This document shows positions 45,876 through 55,690 of a DNA stretch of 64,000 nucleotides, piece by piece. The stretch's first letter is position 1. Each line of letters begins with the position of its first letter. The stretch is from Toxotes chatareus (Eukaryota > Chordata > Actinopteri > Toxotidae), in assembly GCA_016801885.1 (NCBI GenBank), contig CM028887.1, positions 25,653,115-25,717,114 on the forward strand, in the 5' to 3' direction. Below the pieces are notes generated by a model. It saw only the letters and a list, made by a program, of their open reading frames with translations. It was not told the origin of the DNA and searched no databases. Made by a program: the position numbers and the translations under genes.

Positions 45876-46319
45876 GGCAGTGTCATTTCAGCTTGCTTAG
45901 GAGTATCTGAATTGCCAATCTGAAGACATACGGTTAACCTGAAAGCTTTCACCCGACAGATGAGGCATACGGCATAAGACCTAGAGACCTTACTAAATAA
46001 AAAAGCCGATAAAATGTTCCAGTTTGCAGCAACTTACCTTAACATGACAGAGACAGAAGCTTTCTTCCCGCTTTCAATGAGCTTGCGGCCATTACCGAGC
46101 ACGTCTTCACGGGGAAATGCGCATGTCACACAGCCAAGTGCTGCCACCTAGTGTCGGACATAGGTGTCAGTTGTTGTGAGGACGGCTCTTCATCACTCAT
46201 ACTTTCTCAGGCTGATGACTTTAATTACTTTATTCCCTAAAAAGTTTTATTAACTAAGTGTAACATAGCAGAGTCAGCAAAGTAAGCACACATCAGTTAA
46301 GATCACTTCTTATTTTAAG

Positions 46320-46760
46320 CTATGTTAGCAATTACATTTTACAGTGTTCATACCTCACGCTCTTTGCTCAATATTCAGAACTCTAGTCTCAGTCTTTGCT
46401 CCAGCAGCTTCATTAACCTCGTCATTCCTAAAGCCTGCACCTCCTTTGGTTGCTTCTCTTTTCAATTTTCTGCCACAAACGACTGGAATCACTTACAACA
46501 GACTGTAAAACTCAGCTCTTTAATACCATTCTCTTCTTTTAAGAATACATTACAAAACATAATCCAACATCCTTGTACTTGTTTTTAGACATTTACCATG
46601 AACCTCACTTTATATATATGCACATATTACACTGTCATTTTGATTGATATGTAATGAATATGTCTTATCTTCTGGATTGTGTCTGTGGCCAGGTTGTCAC
46701 TGCAAATGAGAATTGCTTCTCAATGGACTTACCTGGTTAAATGAAGCTGAAATAAAATCC
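46320..46760 (+). mobile_element. LINE 3' terminal fragment
   Basis: The plus frame gives SLSLCSSSFINLVIPKACTS, then NDWNHLQQTVKLSSLIPFSS, the conserved C-terminal tail of a fish LINE ORF. It is followed by TGCAAATGAGAATTGCTTCTC and ACCTGGTTAAATGAAGCTGAAATAAAA, a familiar fish LINE 3' end. It is strongly 5'-truncated. Confidence 0.7.
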
Positions 46761-46850
46761 TACTATATATGCTACTGTATATATGTGTGTGTATATTTTA
46801 ACACTTGTGGCCATTCATCAGTTCATTCCATTCTTTCATACCTTTCTGCT

Positions 46851-46946
46851 GATATTGATGGTTAATACAATTCTTGAAATGAATCCACTTTTTAATGTGC
46901 AATAAAGGTATTTATGAAGCTCTTGCTCTGTGTTTGTTGCTGTTTC
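46851..46946. repeat. About 95-bp direct repeat, copy 1
   Basis: The TGATATTGA...TACAATT segment through AATGTGCAATAAAGGTATTT and GAAGCTCTTGCTCTG recurs at 47383-47478 with small differences. No coding content is seen. The AATAAA could be a poly(A) signal. Confidence 0.8.
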
Positions 46947-47382
46947 TTTTTCATACCTTATCTGGTTTGCACTCTATTGTAACCATCCAAGAACACACTG
47001 ATAGAGGTTTTTCCCACAACTTGTAATTAATTAAAAGTCCATTTCTGTATTAGCTTTAATCAGCTACATAAATAATAGAAATGTTGATTGAATGTTGCTG
47101 TCTATATTGGAATGTCTGCTTTCCTCATGTGTCTTTTGTACTTGTACCAATTTTAATGACACTGAAAACATTGATTCACCAAAGCATCCTGTTAGATTCA
47201 TTATGAGCTTTATGGTAAATCTGGAAAAACCTGACGAGTAGTTCATAGAAAATGAACTCAGTGCCATTACTGTTGGGGGTTACAGTAGGTTTATTTGAAA
47301 GTCAATATAACTGTGACCACAAATGAATACGGCACATTAAATATGTGTTCATTTACAATAACTAGTTGGGAAAAATAAAACT

Positions 47383-47478
47383 GATATTGACAGTTGATAC
47401 AATTGTTGAAATGAAAAGTTTTTAATGTGCAATAAAGGTATTTATGAAGCTCTTGCTCTGAGTTTGTTGATGGTTTTT
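47383..47478. repeat. About 95-bp direct repeat, copy 2
   Basis: Second copy of 46851-46946, in direct orientation about 532 bp downstream. The 47.0-47.38 kb interval between them shows no recognised gene. Confidence 0.8.
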
Positions 47479-47871
47479 TTCAGAACTTCTCTTCATTCTG
47501 TTGGCACAGATGGTTCAGTTTTCAGTGTCACATTTTGAATAAGACTCAAGGCTGAGACATGGTGGATCACAATCAATCACATGTAGCATCTTGTCAGGAC
47601 AGGTGCATGAATGTGAGCTTCAGCTGTGGATGATCATGTATGATCATGTATTAAATGAAGTCATACATGACAAAGTGTAGAGCTGCACTTGATCATGTTT
47701 ATTCTTTCCACTGCCTTTGGAATGCTTTGGAATTTTCCACCAATCTGACTGATGTATCAGAACACCCCTACACTTGCTGGGATTTTCACTCGCAACACTT
47801 TGTAGAGTTTAACTGTGAATGTAGTCAAAAGCAAAAAGCAGCTCAGAGGAGGTGTGGCTCATGACGTCACC

Positions 47872-47964
47872 ATCTCACCTGCCTTTGATGCCCAGGCAAC
47901 GGCTCTGACGTCACTACGGCGGCAGCCAGATGATATAAATGAGGAGCCTTCCTTCACTGACTCA
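47872..47964 (+). promoter_or_regulatory. CRE-CRE-TATA promoter-like cluster with AP-1-like site
   Basis: Two perfect palindromic TGACGTCA (CRE/ATF) sites at 47872-47879 and 47906-47913 lie 55-60 and 20-30 bp upstream of TATAAA at 47934-47939. TGACTCA (AP-1 type) sits at 47958-47964, about where transcription would start. The spacing is that of a cAMP-responsive RNA polymerase II promoter. No coding exon of a known gene follows on the plus strand, so its transcript is unknown. Confidence 0.55.
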
Positions 47965-48149
47965 ACGTTTCTGAGGAGGTAGGGACAGCTCTGGTGGGGG
48001 TGCGTCGCCGGTGTCTCAGGCTACCAACGTCTTTGCAGGGGGCATTCAGTCGCTTTGGTTCCGCTCATGCTGCGGATCCTTACTGATAACGGTTCATTTT
48101 GAGCGTCTGTGAGGTTAATATCCAGGAGAACTGAATACAGATGTGACCC

Positions 48150-49395
48150 GGGCCACCAGACTCTGTCCTCCTCTCTCTCTCCCTGAGAGAGAAACAGAGA
48201 GTTTTGCTCTCTCTTTCTCTCTCAGGGAGCGAGAGAGAGAAACACAGAGAGAGATGCTTATTTAAATTTAGATTGAAATTTGACAGACATTTTTTTTACA
48301 CATACATAATTAGAGTTTTTGCCTCTGTGTTTTCTCTCTGGGTTCCTCCTCTCTCTGGCAGAGAAAGGGAAGAGCAAGAGATCTCTCTCTCTCTCTCTCT
48401 GTCAGGCAGAGAGCGAGTTACACAGAGAGCTTCCCTCTCTCCTTGAGACAGATAGAGATCGAGACGCTTTTCCTCTCTCTTTCTGTCTCTATCGATGGAG
48501 AGGGAGGGAGCGAGAAGGAGAGCATGGCCTTCTTTAGCCCTCCTCAGCGAGAAACAGAGCGTTTTCCGTAACGCCAGTGGCGGTTTTTGGCACAAGCTAC
48601 TACTCAGTGGCCTTGCTGTCATCAGTATCAATCATTCAATAGGGGAGCAGATTTCGTATAATGACATTATTGATGATTTAGCATCAAGGAAGGCCAGAAA
48701 GCTCAGGTTTTAGTTGGAGTGTTTTCTTTGCTGCTCTTAGTGCAATAGTGTTAGAATTAGATTTCCTGTAGTGTGTTTTCATTTGTGTGATGAAGGATTT
48801 GTGCTATTCACAATATTTATTCTATATTTTATTTGTATATTATTCTTCTTATTATTTTTTTATTAAATTCTAAAATAATACAATTATATTGATTTTATCT
48901 TATATCATTATTATCTGCCGTTATTATGTGTGATTGTGTATATATTTGCCACTTTTATGTATATAGAGTATATTTATTTAATTTCTGATAACTTTAATTT
49001 GGAGTAATTCAATGTAGAACCGCCACTGCGTAACGCTAACCCTCTTTCTCCACGAAGAGAAAAGAGAGAGAAGAACTCTCTTTTCTCTGCTTCTTTCTAT
49101 CTCAACTTCTCTGCTGTTCTCTCTTTCTCTTCCCTCCGCAGACAGTTCTTCTCTCCTCTCTTTGGCCACGAAAGAGAGAACTCTCTCTTCTCTGCTTCTC
49201 TGCTCTTCTCTTTCTCAGCTTCTCTCTTCTTCCCTCCACAGTTTTTTCTCTTTTCTCAGAGTTCTTGTCTCTCTGAGAGAAAGAGAAAGTTTTTCTTTCT
49301 TTTCCCTCAATGAGAGAGTTTTTTCTCTCTCTTCTCAGAGAGTTCTTCTCTCTCTGAGAAGAAGAGAGTTTTCTCTCTTTTCTCTGTAAGGCGCT
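48150..49395. repeat. CT/AG-rich foldback tract interrupted by a hAT MITE
   Basis: Imperfect CTCTCT and AGAGAG blocks alternate many times, forming short inverted repeats such as CTCTCAGGGAGCGAGAGAG and CTCTCTGAGAGAAAGAG. The tract is split by a 454-bp element (48575-49028). Long open frames on both strands here are compositional artefacts. It ends near AAGGCGCTGTATAATTAATG and a (GAATT)n tail, which is LINE/SINE-like. Confidence 0.85.
48575..49028. mobile_element. Non-autonomous hAT element (454 bp) with 8-bp TSD
   Basis: It begins CAGTGGCGGTT and ends AACCGCCACTG, an 11-bp terminal inverted repeat of hAT type. The identical 8 bp CGTAACGC flank it at 48567-48574 and 49029-49036, a perfect hAT-length target-site duplication. 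Internal sequence is AT-rich and has no full transposase. A short frame (about 48590-48713) near the left end may be a remnant of its parental gene. Excising it restores a continuous CT-rich host tract. Confidence 0.92.
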
Positions 49396-49440
49396 GTATA
49401 ATTAATGAATAAATTGAATTGAATTGAATTGAATTGATGG
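49391..49440 (+). repeat. LINE/SINE-type tail with (GAATT)n
   Basis: GTAAGGCGCTGTATAATTAA followed by four GAATT units is the usual 3' end of a fish retroposon. The body upstream is the CT-rich tract, so a CT-rich retroposed transcript is possible. Confidence 0.55.
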
Positions 49441-49495
49441 CAATAAAATAAGAGTTAGAATGATATTCTTCATCATCTCTGCCCTTCATTTTCAT

Positions 49496-49780
49496 ACAGT
49501 AGATAAGATAAGATAAGATAAACCTTTAATAGTCCCACAATGGGGAAATTCCACTGTTACAGCAGCAAAGAGCAGATGCAACAGGGTGCAGGCACTCAGA
49601 ATATACAGATAATACAGATAGAATATAAAGACTCCAAGAAAAAATGACTTATTAGAGGAAACAATAATAATAAATACTAGAAACAGTATGACCAAAGTGA
49701 CCATGAAAGAAACCAGAAATAAAAAGAAGGAAGGCTGCACAAGTCCAGGAGTGAGTATGTGTGTGTTTTGTGTGTATGTG
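49496..49780 (-). repeat. Retroposon 3' end with (GATAA)n tail
   Basis: (GATAA)4 followed by CCTTTAATAGTCCCACAATGG and GGAAATTCCACTGTTACAGCA is a common teleost retroposon 3' terminus, inserted on the minus strand. The 5' limit is uncertain. Confidence 0.65.
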
Positions 49781-50109
49781 GTTTGCTCAGCACAGTTGGT
49801 TGTAGTTCTTTAAGTAGAAGAAGAAAATATCTTCTTGAATCCACATCAGCAACTTGCCATTGAGGAAATATCCAAATTACAAGTAGGCACATTACAGGCC
49901 ATGAATAAAATATAAGTGTAGTTTTTGCAGCCTGGTTTAAGAAAATCACATCCACACACACACACACACACAGAGTGACTGTGGAAATACACGTGTAAAG
50001 AAAACAGTGATGAACAGTCACAGTGAATAAATAGTGTCACAGCAACTGGATTGCTGGGGTCAAAAGGGGGAGGAGTAGTCCGTGCTCATGGGTGTTTTCA
50101 TCTCTCATG

Positions 50110-50191
50110 TCTTCTTCATACGCCCCTCTTCTCCGTTTGTTTGGTCTTTGGACGTCTGTTGCTTTCCTAGAAGAGACAGGGACTGCTTTAA
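50110..50191 (-). CDS. znf638: ZNF638-like candidate terminal exon of block C
   Basis: After CTGTCTCTTCTAG the minus strand reads KQQTSKDQTNGEEGRMKKT and stops at TGA. The two-base start completes a Gly codon left open by the alternative frame of the exon at 50475 (AETG). The family normally has a further C-terminal zinc finger, which I could not find here. This may therefore be a truncated end or an intermediate exon. Confidence 0.4.
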
Positions 50192-50474
50192 AGTCCAATC
50201 TAGGACATACACAGGGACAAAAGACCTGGTCCTAGCTTTACTCAACAAAGCAGATAAGCTAATAATGAAGCATTTTCCAAATGGACTTCATGTGTCTTCA
50301 TCTTGGTGCTGTTATTAAACACCTGCAATGACTTATGGCAAGTACCTGCCCCAAGGACAACGTCCCATCATCTCAAACATTTGAAGAAGAGGTAAATTTG
50401 GACAAGTCTGATTCTCTACCCACTGAGGAACTGCTGCCACTCACAGTTCTACTTCAAAGAAAATCAAAGCATAC

Positions 50475-50767
50475 CTGTCTCTGCAGCAGGAGCTCCCGTC
50501 TCTTTGTCCTCCTGGTCCTGCATCTTCTCCTGTCCTTCTGTTTTGTCCAACACCAGCACCGCTCCTCCTCCTTGGCCTGGCTGTGACTGAGAGGACTCTC
50601 CTCTTTCTTATGGTCCTCACTCTCTGCGGTCACTGCTCCTATGGCTGGGCTGTTTGAGGAGGAGTCTGCAGGGGCAGCTTCAGGTGGGTTACCTGATGCT
50701 GCAGGGGCAGACACAGACAGGTGTTGGACCTCTGGGGTGGAGTCCAGGGTGGGCAGTGGAGTGATTT
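50475..50767 (-). CDS. znf638: ZNF638-like exon, acidic, with frameshift
   Basis: This minus-strand exon after TTATGTTTAG completes a Glu codon and reads ITPLPTLDSTPEVQHLSVSA, then SSSNSPAIGAVTAESEDHKK. Downstream that frame becomes Cys/Trp/Arg-rich (RCWCWTKQKDRRR). The next frame gives LVLDKTEGQEKMQDQEDKE and then TGAPAAETG, which looks like the native acidic sequence. A single-base indel around 50575-50620 is inferred. The donor is GTATGC. Confidence 0.55.
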
Positions 50768-50892
50768 CTAAACATAAAGACAGATTTCAGGCCAAATTTA
50801 TAATTTGAAACCAAAAAAATAAAGAAAAATATCTAGGAAAGACTGTGTTTCCTTGTGTTGATGGTAGAAGTGAAATCAGTGTGAGGCTGTAC

Positions 50893-51115
50893 CAGTCTCA
50901 GGTGTTTGGCTGAGAGAGGACTCAGCCTGTGGAGCTGGTAAGGTGGATGCTGCAGCGGTGAGGACCGGACCGAGTGTTAAACCTGACGACCTGTCTGAGG
51001 AGTCAGCTGTTGGTGCTCTCACGGGTTCGGACTCTGAAACTCGTTGATCAGACTTGAGCAGAGTCGCTGTGGCATCCGATACTGCTGTTTCTATGGCAAC
51101 CCCCATGGGTGTGTC
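50893..51115 (-). CDS. znf638: ZNF638-like exon (DTPMGVAIETAV...)
   Basis: 223-nt minus-strand exon between TTCTGCTTCTAG and GTACAG, fully open. It reads DTPMGVAIETAVSDATATLL, then KSDQRVSESEPVRAPTADSS, and ends ETG in phase 1, matching the next exon. It is disordered, S/T/A/P-rich sequence. It starts in phase 0, continuing the exon that carries the DFVTLDEVGD motif. Confidence 0.6.
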
Positions 51116-51236
51116 CTAGAAGCAGAAAACCAGAAAAGGACTGACGTCATAAGACTGTGGACATTTAAGTGTCGGACACCCCCCCATCAAACATGTAGAG
51201 AAAAGCTTGATGGGATATACACAAGCTAAAATGTAC

Positions 51237-51389
51237 CCCTGTAGTGTCCTGAAGGACAGATGTCTCCTCCCTGTCTGTGGTTTCCATGGGAACAACGGCA
51301 GGAGAATACGGAAGGTCGCTAACATCTCCTACTTCATCTAATGTCACAAAGTCACTCATGTTGAATGGGAAGTGGTCCTTGTCCTCCAC
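51237..51389 (-). CDS. znf638: ZNF638-like exon with FPFN..DFVTLDEVGD motif
   Basis: 153-nt phase 0/0 minus-strand exon reading VEDKDHFPFNMSDFVTLDEV, then GDVSDLPYSPAVVPMETTDR. Human ZNF638 contains repeated DEFVTVDEV and FVTLDEIGE acidic motifs, the first preceded by FPFN, in its C-terminal half; matrin-3 has a related motif. This is the best single identifier for block C. Intact reading frame and GT/AG boundaries suggest it is a real exon. Confidence 0.8.
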
Positions 51390-51484
51390 CTGATGTCATG
51401 ACAGGACAAAGAAACAGGGTTGTGGGTTAGGACACACAGGAGACATTTAAGTGTCCAGGTTTTGACCCAGCAGCACCTCCTCAC

Positions 51485-51951
51485 CATTGTGGTCTCAGCC
51501 TGTGAGCTGTTACGCTGTGCGTCCGTCCAGGAGCTCTGCTTGTATCCCTCCGACCGGCAAGACCACCTGGATCCGGACAAACCTTCACCGTGTGCTCTCT
51601 TTCTCTCCCTCCTCTGCCACTCCCTCCTTTCCTCCTCCCTCTCCTTCCTGGCTCTTTCATCCCATTCCCTCTCCCTCTTAGCCCTCTCCTCCTTCTCCCA
51701 GTCCCTCCTCTCTCTCTCGCTCGCCTCCTTTCTGGCTTCCCTCTCTTTCCTCTCCCTCTCCTGCTTCTTCACCTCCTCCTCTGTGTGGTTCTTGGCCGCC
51801 TCTTTTGTCCCCTCTGCTGACTTTTTGTCCTGCTCTGTCTCTGTTTGTGTCTCCCCTTCACGCCACAGGTGGAAGCTGCTACGTTGTTAGGATGGCTGCC
51901 GGTTCTTGTTGGACACTCTACAAGCAACGCGTTAACCATTTGTTGAGTGAC
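51485..51951 (-). CDS. znf638: ZNF638-like exon, K/E/R coiled coil, with frameshift
   Basis: After TTTCACCAG the minus strand reads VTQQMVNALLVECPTRTG in phase 0 from the previous exon. One base later the frame shifts to REGETQTETEQDKKSAEGTK, then KKQERERKEREARKEASERE, a long charged helix, ending QAETTM before GTGAGG in phase 0. Exon length is 467, two more than a multiple of 3, consistent with one lost base. An alternative acceptor near 51880 would avoid the shift but breaks phase with 52070. The opposite strand Leu/Ser-rich frame is a shadow. Confidence 0.6.
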
Positions 51952-52069
51952 CTGGTGAAACAGGGATGAAAAAGAGACATGAAAGCTCACAGGCTGAGCT
52001 ACACAGAAGAACAACCCGACTCCAACAACAGGCTGACGAGCGCAGAGACAAATTTCTGCTGTATGTTAC

Positions 52070-52304
52070 CTTAGGTAGCTCTGGCATGGCCGTCTCCATG
52101 GAAGCTGCTCTGCCATTAGAGACAGATGCCTTTGTCTCTTGGGCACCTGCAGCCTTGTCCTTTCCTGCTTCAGATGGATTGACTCCTTTATTGTCTCCTA
52201 CTGTCTCTGAGACAGTTTTATCAGCAGATGCTTCCCTCATGTCTGTATCCATGACTGCTTCTGCTTTGGTGTCTTGTGCAGCTGAAGAGTGGGAAACAGC
52301 AGCG
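52070..52304 (-). CDS. znf638: ZNF638-like acidic exon (AAVSHSSAAQDTKAEAVMD...)
   Basis: 235-nt minus-strand exon between CATGCACTAG and GTAACA. It reads AAVSHSSAAQDTKAEAVMDT, then DKTVSETVGDNKGVNPSEAG, ending MPELPK in phase 0. The frame is open throughout. It is disordered and acidic, as in the long linkers of ZNF638. Confidence 0.6.
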
Positions 52305-52419
52305 CTAGTGCATGGACAGGGACAGTGCATAGCTCTCAGCCATGCCAGAGTTAGCTACCAGCTAATTTTCATCTGTAGTCCCTGAGCAGGAACAATAAAC
52401 ACTGAGTATTAAAACAAAA

Positions 52420-55400
52420 CACTACAGTCCAAGATAAGTAGATACATACATAAGAATACAACAAATATAAGAATACTGTCACTGAAACAGCCTTCTCAAA
52501 CAACAACAGGACAACAAACAATAACAATCAGACAGCAACAATAACAGTTTCACACAGCAATAAAATCACAATGTTAAAATTACAAATCAGTGGATTATGA
52601 ACCAGTAGGATTTATGGTTGATGAGTGCACGATTGGGTTGATTTAAGCCATGATTTGATCTTAGATTTAAAACCAGTGAGGGTGCTTATCTCTCTGATCT
52701 CGCTTGGTACTGAGTTCCAACAATTAGTGGATTTGAAAGAAAAAGCTGATCTGCCAAACTCAGTACGTCTGTGCTGTACTACACAGTGAGCTCTGCTGGT
52801 CGTCCTGGTTGTTCTTCTGTTGTCTGGACGCAGTGATATGAACTCCTTTAATGGAGGAGCAGCCAGATCATGTACTATTTTGTACAGTAAACTAACATTG
52901 GCAAGGAATACAAAATTATCAAAGGTCAGAAGTTTATGCTTTTGAACCATATTACAATGATGAAAACTTGATGGCTTTTTGTCTAATACCTTAAGAGTTT
53001 GCTTATAAAGTGTTTGCAACTGAGTGAGTGTTGTTTTTCCAGCTTGTGACCAGCTTGTGATGCAGTATGCAATATGTGAGAAAATCATTGAGTGCATATA
53101 TAGTTTGGCGGCATCTAAGGGGAGCTGATTTCGGATGTGTCTAAAGTTTCTTAAGTTAAATTTAACAGTGTTACACACTTGCTTTATGTTTTTCTTAAAG
53201 GATAGCTGTGAATCAACAGTAATCCCCAAATATTTAAAATGTGAAACAATCTGGATCTTTTCCCCATTTTCAAGGATATCTGGCTGGTTTCCATTTTTTC
53301 TTATGTAAAAGTACATACATGCAGTTTTACTGATGTTTAGTGTCAGGCAGGACCTTGAGGGCCAGGTGGAAATTTTGGCCATCGCTGCTGTTAATTTGGC
53401 TGCTACTTCATATCCATCCATTTCATCATCAGAAAAGTTGAAGTTTGACAGTTTTGAAAGAAGAACATTATGGTTTACTGTATCAAATGCTTTTTTCAAG
53501 TCTAAAAAAACAGCTCCCACAGCACTCCCACTGTCTAGTTTTGATTTAATTTTTTCAATAAAATAACAGGTAGCCATTTCAGTTGGAGTTCACCTGCCTT
53601 AAAGATGGGAACCACAACTGCGGCCTTCCATGCAGCTGGAAAAATGGACTGTTTTATAGACAGATTAACTAGATGTGCCATGGGGGTGCTGAGGGAGTGA
53701 ATATTGTTTTTTTTAGAAATGTTGAGTCCCACATTAACGTATCTTTTGCCTTTGAGGACTTTAAAGTGCTTAGGATCTTACAAACCTTACTTTCAGGAAC
53801 TTCAGTTATCTTAAAAATCGGTTTAGTAAAATTTGGTGCTGCTAAGTCTTTAATTCTTGGACCAAATGTGTCCGATAAATTTTGCACTGACGCAGTAAAA
53901 TAAGTATTAAATGCAGAGGCAATTTCATTAGGATCATTAGTTAAATTCCCTGGATTCTCAGTTCATGTCCCTTTCCCTGGTTTGGCTTGCTGTCTCTCTT
54001 TGTTAGTTTATTTATGTTTCTCCATATCAGTTTACTATTTCCTTTTCCTTCTTTAATAATATTCATAAAAAAACTTGCCTTTGCTTTCCTTAATTCATTC
54101 ACCACTTTATTGCAGAGGTTTGTAAAAGTGCGTCTATCATTAAGTGATTTAGACTTTTTCATCATTCGTCATTAAACCAGGGTAGATTACTCTTACGCTG
54201 TCCATTTTTAAAGGTTTTATGTATTTCTCTTTAATTCTGTTCACTGTACCTATAAAGGACTCACAAGAGGCCTCTATATCATCTGTGAGTAAAACATCTC
54301 TCCAATCAGTTTGACTTAGTTCTTCCTTAAATGCATTCATGTCTCCTCATTCCACAGGAGTGTTTAGTTGTCTCTTGTTGGTAAATAAACCTATTTTTTG
54401 TTAATTTTCTTGCAATGAGAGTCATATAGTGATCTGACAAACCAGTGAGAAGATTATAAGATTTAATAATTCTCTCCGGTTTATTACTAAAGATGAGATC
54501 AATTTGTGTTTTGGAGACATTTGTTATTCTTGTGGGACCATCTATTAGTTGAGTCAGTTCAAATTGATTTGTAAGTGCTTTTAGCCTCTTTCTAGTTGCT
54601 TTTTCAGCCCAGTTTAAATTAAAATCGCCAAGAACTATACATTCTTTCTTTAAGTCCAATTTTTTGAGCAGGTTCTTAAAATGCTCACAAAACGTGACGT
54701 CAGATGACGGTGGTCTATACACGCCTATCACACTGAATGTCATCTGCTGGGACAGGGTGATAGTGATAGCAATACATTCAATTTCATTTACGCATGTTAG
54801 ATCGATTTGTTCGCATCTAACGTCATCTCTCACGATACATAAGCAGCCCGCAGCCTCTTCCTTTGTTTCTGTCTTTTCTGAAGACATTGCAGCCAGGCAT
54901 TGTGTAAGAAGCTACAGGCGATGATTTGGTTAGCCATGTCTCAGACAGGCAGAGGAAGTCCAAATTTGAGCCGCTAAACAGTTTTTCCAAGTTGTTCAGT
55001 TTTCGCCCCCACGCCATTTAATGTTCAGGTGACCTCCAAGGAGACCTTTCGGTTTTGTGCGTGGGTCCCAAATGATTTTGGAGTGCTGAAAAGTTTGGAA
55101 GAGACCAATATTGAAGTGTTTTGTGATCGCCGGATTCCGCGTGAATGTACCTGTTGACCCATACTACCTTGATTGGCGAGCGTCCTGGCTGGAGGCAGCA
55201 GATCTTGTACAGAGACAGGTCCCGGATTTGGCTGCACGTCGCCGGCAAGGAGAAGTGTAGTCAGCAGGTAAGCGAGCAGCTTTCTATATATGCGTGAAGC
55301 TTTAACTCTGGTAGTGTTGTTGGTTTGTTCACCTGGAGCTGTTGCTCGCCTGCCCTCTCGTAGTATTGTGGTGTAGAGAGTTAGTTGGCTCCATTCATTG

Positions 55401-55690
55401 TGTGTGACAGGTTGTATCGGTGGTAGTATAGGATCTCGTGAGATCATCAGCTGATTGATCCCATAGCCACGGACCGAGAACATCAGCAGCACTACAATGT
55501 AGATAAAGAGCGCCGATCGCTGTGTAAAGTCCTCAATCCTCGGTCCATGCTTGGCTTTTATAGTGTGAGTGAGAACATGGCATTTCTCAGCCGGATTTAC
55601 CAGTATAGGTGACAACAGAGATGAAAGTTTGGTGAGCACGCCTGGGGCTCCTGCCAGACCGCCAGCCGGCTCCGCCCATCTTTTTTTTCC
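52420..55690 (-). mobile_element. LINE (CR1/L2-like) with 2A-like N-terminal motif; RT palm deleted
   Basis: It is read on the minus strand from about 55690. An N-terminal open region (55025-55720) carries a hydrophobic segment and the 2A-like motif. An endonuclease follows in two frames (NLDFLCLSETWL; VIGVYRPPSSDVTF, VLGDFNLNW, QIDLIFSNKPE, GLSDHYMTL). The RT start is VFLDLKKAFDTVNHNVLLSK, and the thumb reads KISTWPSRSCLTLNISKTAC, then YCITSWSQAGKTTL. The GxPQG and YADD blocks are missing: FNFSDDE joins directly to YEVAAKL. It is inserted at the 3' edge of a block-C exon of the znf638-like gene. Confidence 0.92.
55217..55243 (-). other. 2A-like ribosome-skipping motif GDVQPNPGP
   Basis: On the minus strand the codons spell GDVQPNPGP, preceded by a hydrophobic helix (LLAYLLTTLLLA). 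The 2A consensus is D-x-E-x-N-P-G-P with an upstream Leu-rich helix. Here Q replaces E but the critical NPGP is complete. 2A-like sequences are documented in APE-type LINEs of several animals. Activity of this Q variant is not established. Confidence 0.8.

Noticed and set aside
48040..48140. Possible C/D-box snoRNA (ACTGATAA ... AACTGA)
   Set aside because: Box C is not canonical, no terminal stem was found and no guide pairing could be argued.
48204..48713. Several open frames up to 111 codons
   Set aside because: Pure compositional artefacts of alternating CTCTCT/AGAGAG sequence on both strands.
51420..51890. Plus-strand Leu/Ser-rich open frame of 156 codons
   Set aside because: It is the antisense shadow of the K/E/R coiled-coil exon on the minus strand; no acceptable start or family similarity.
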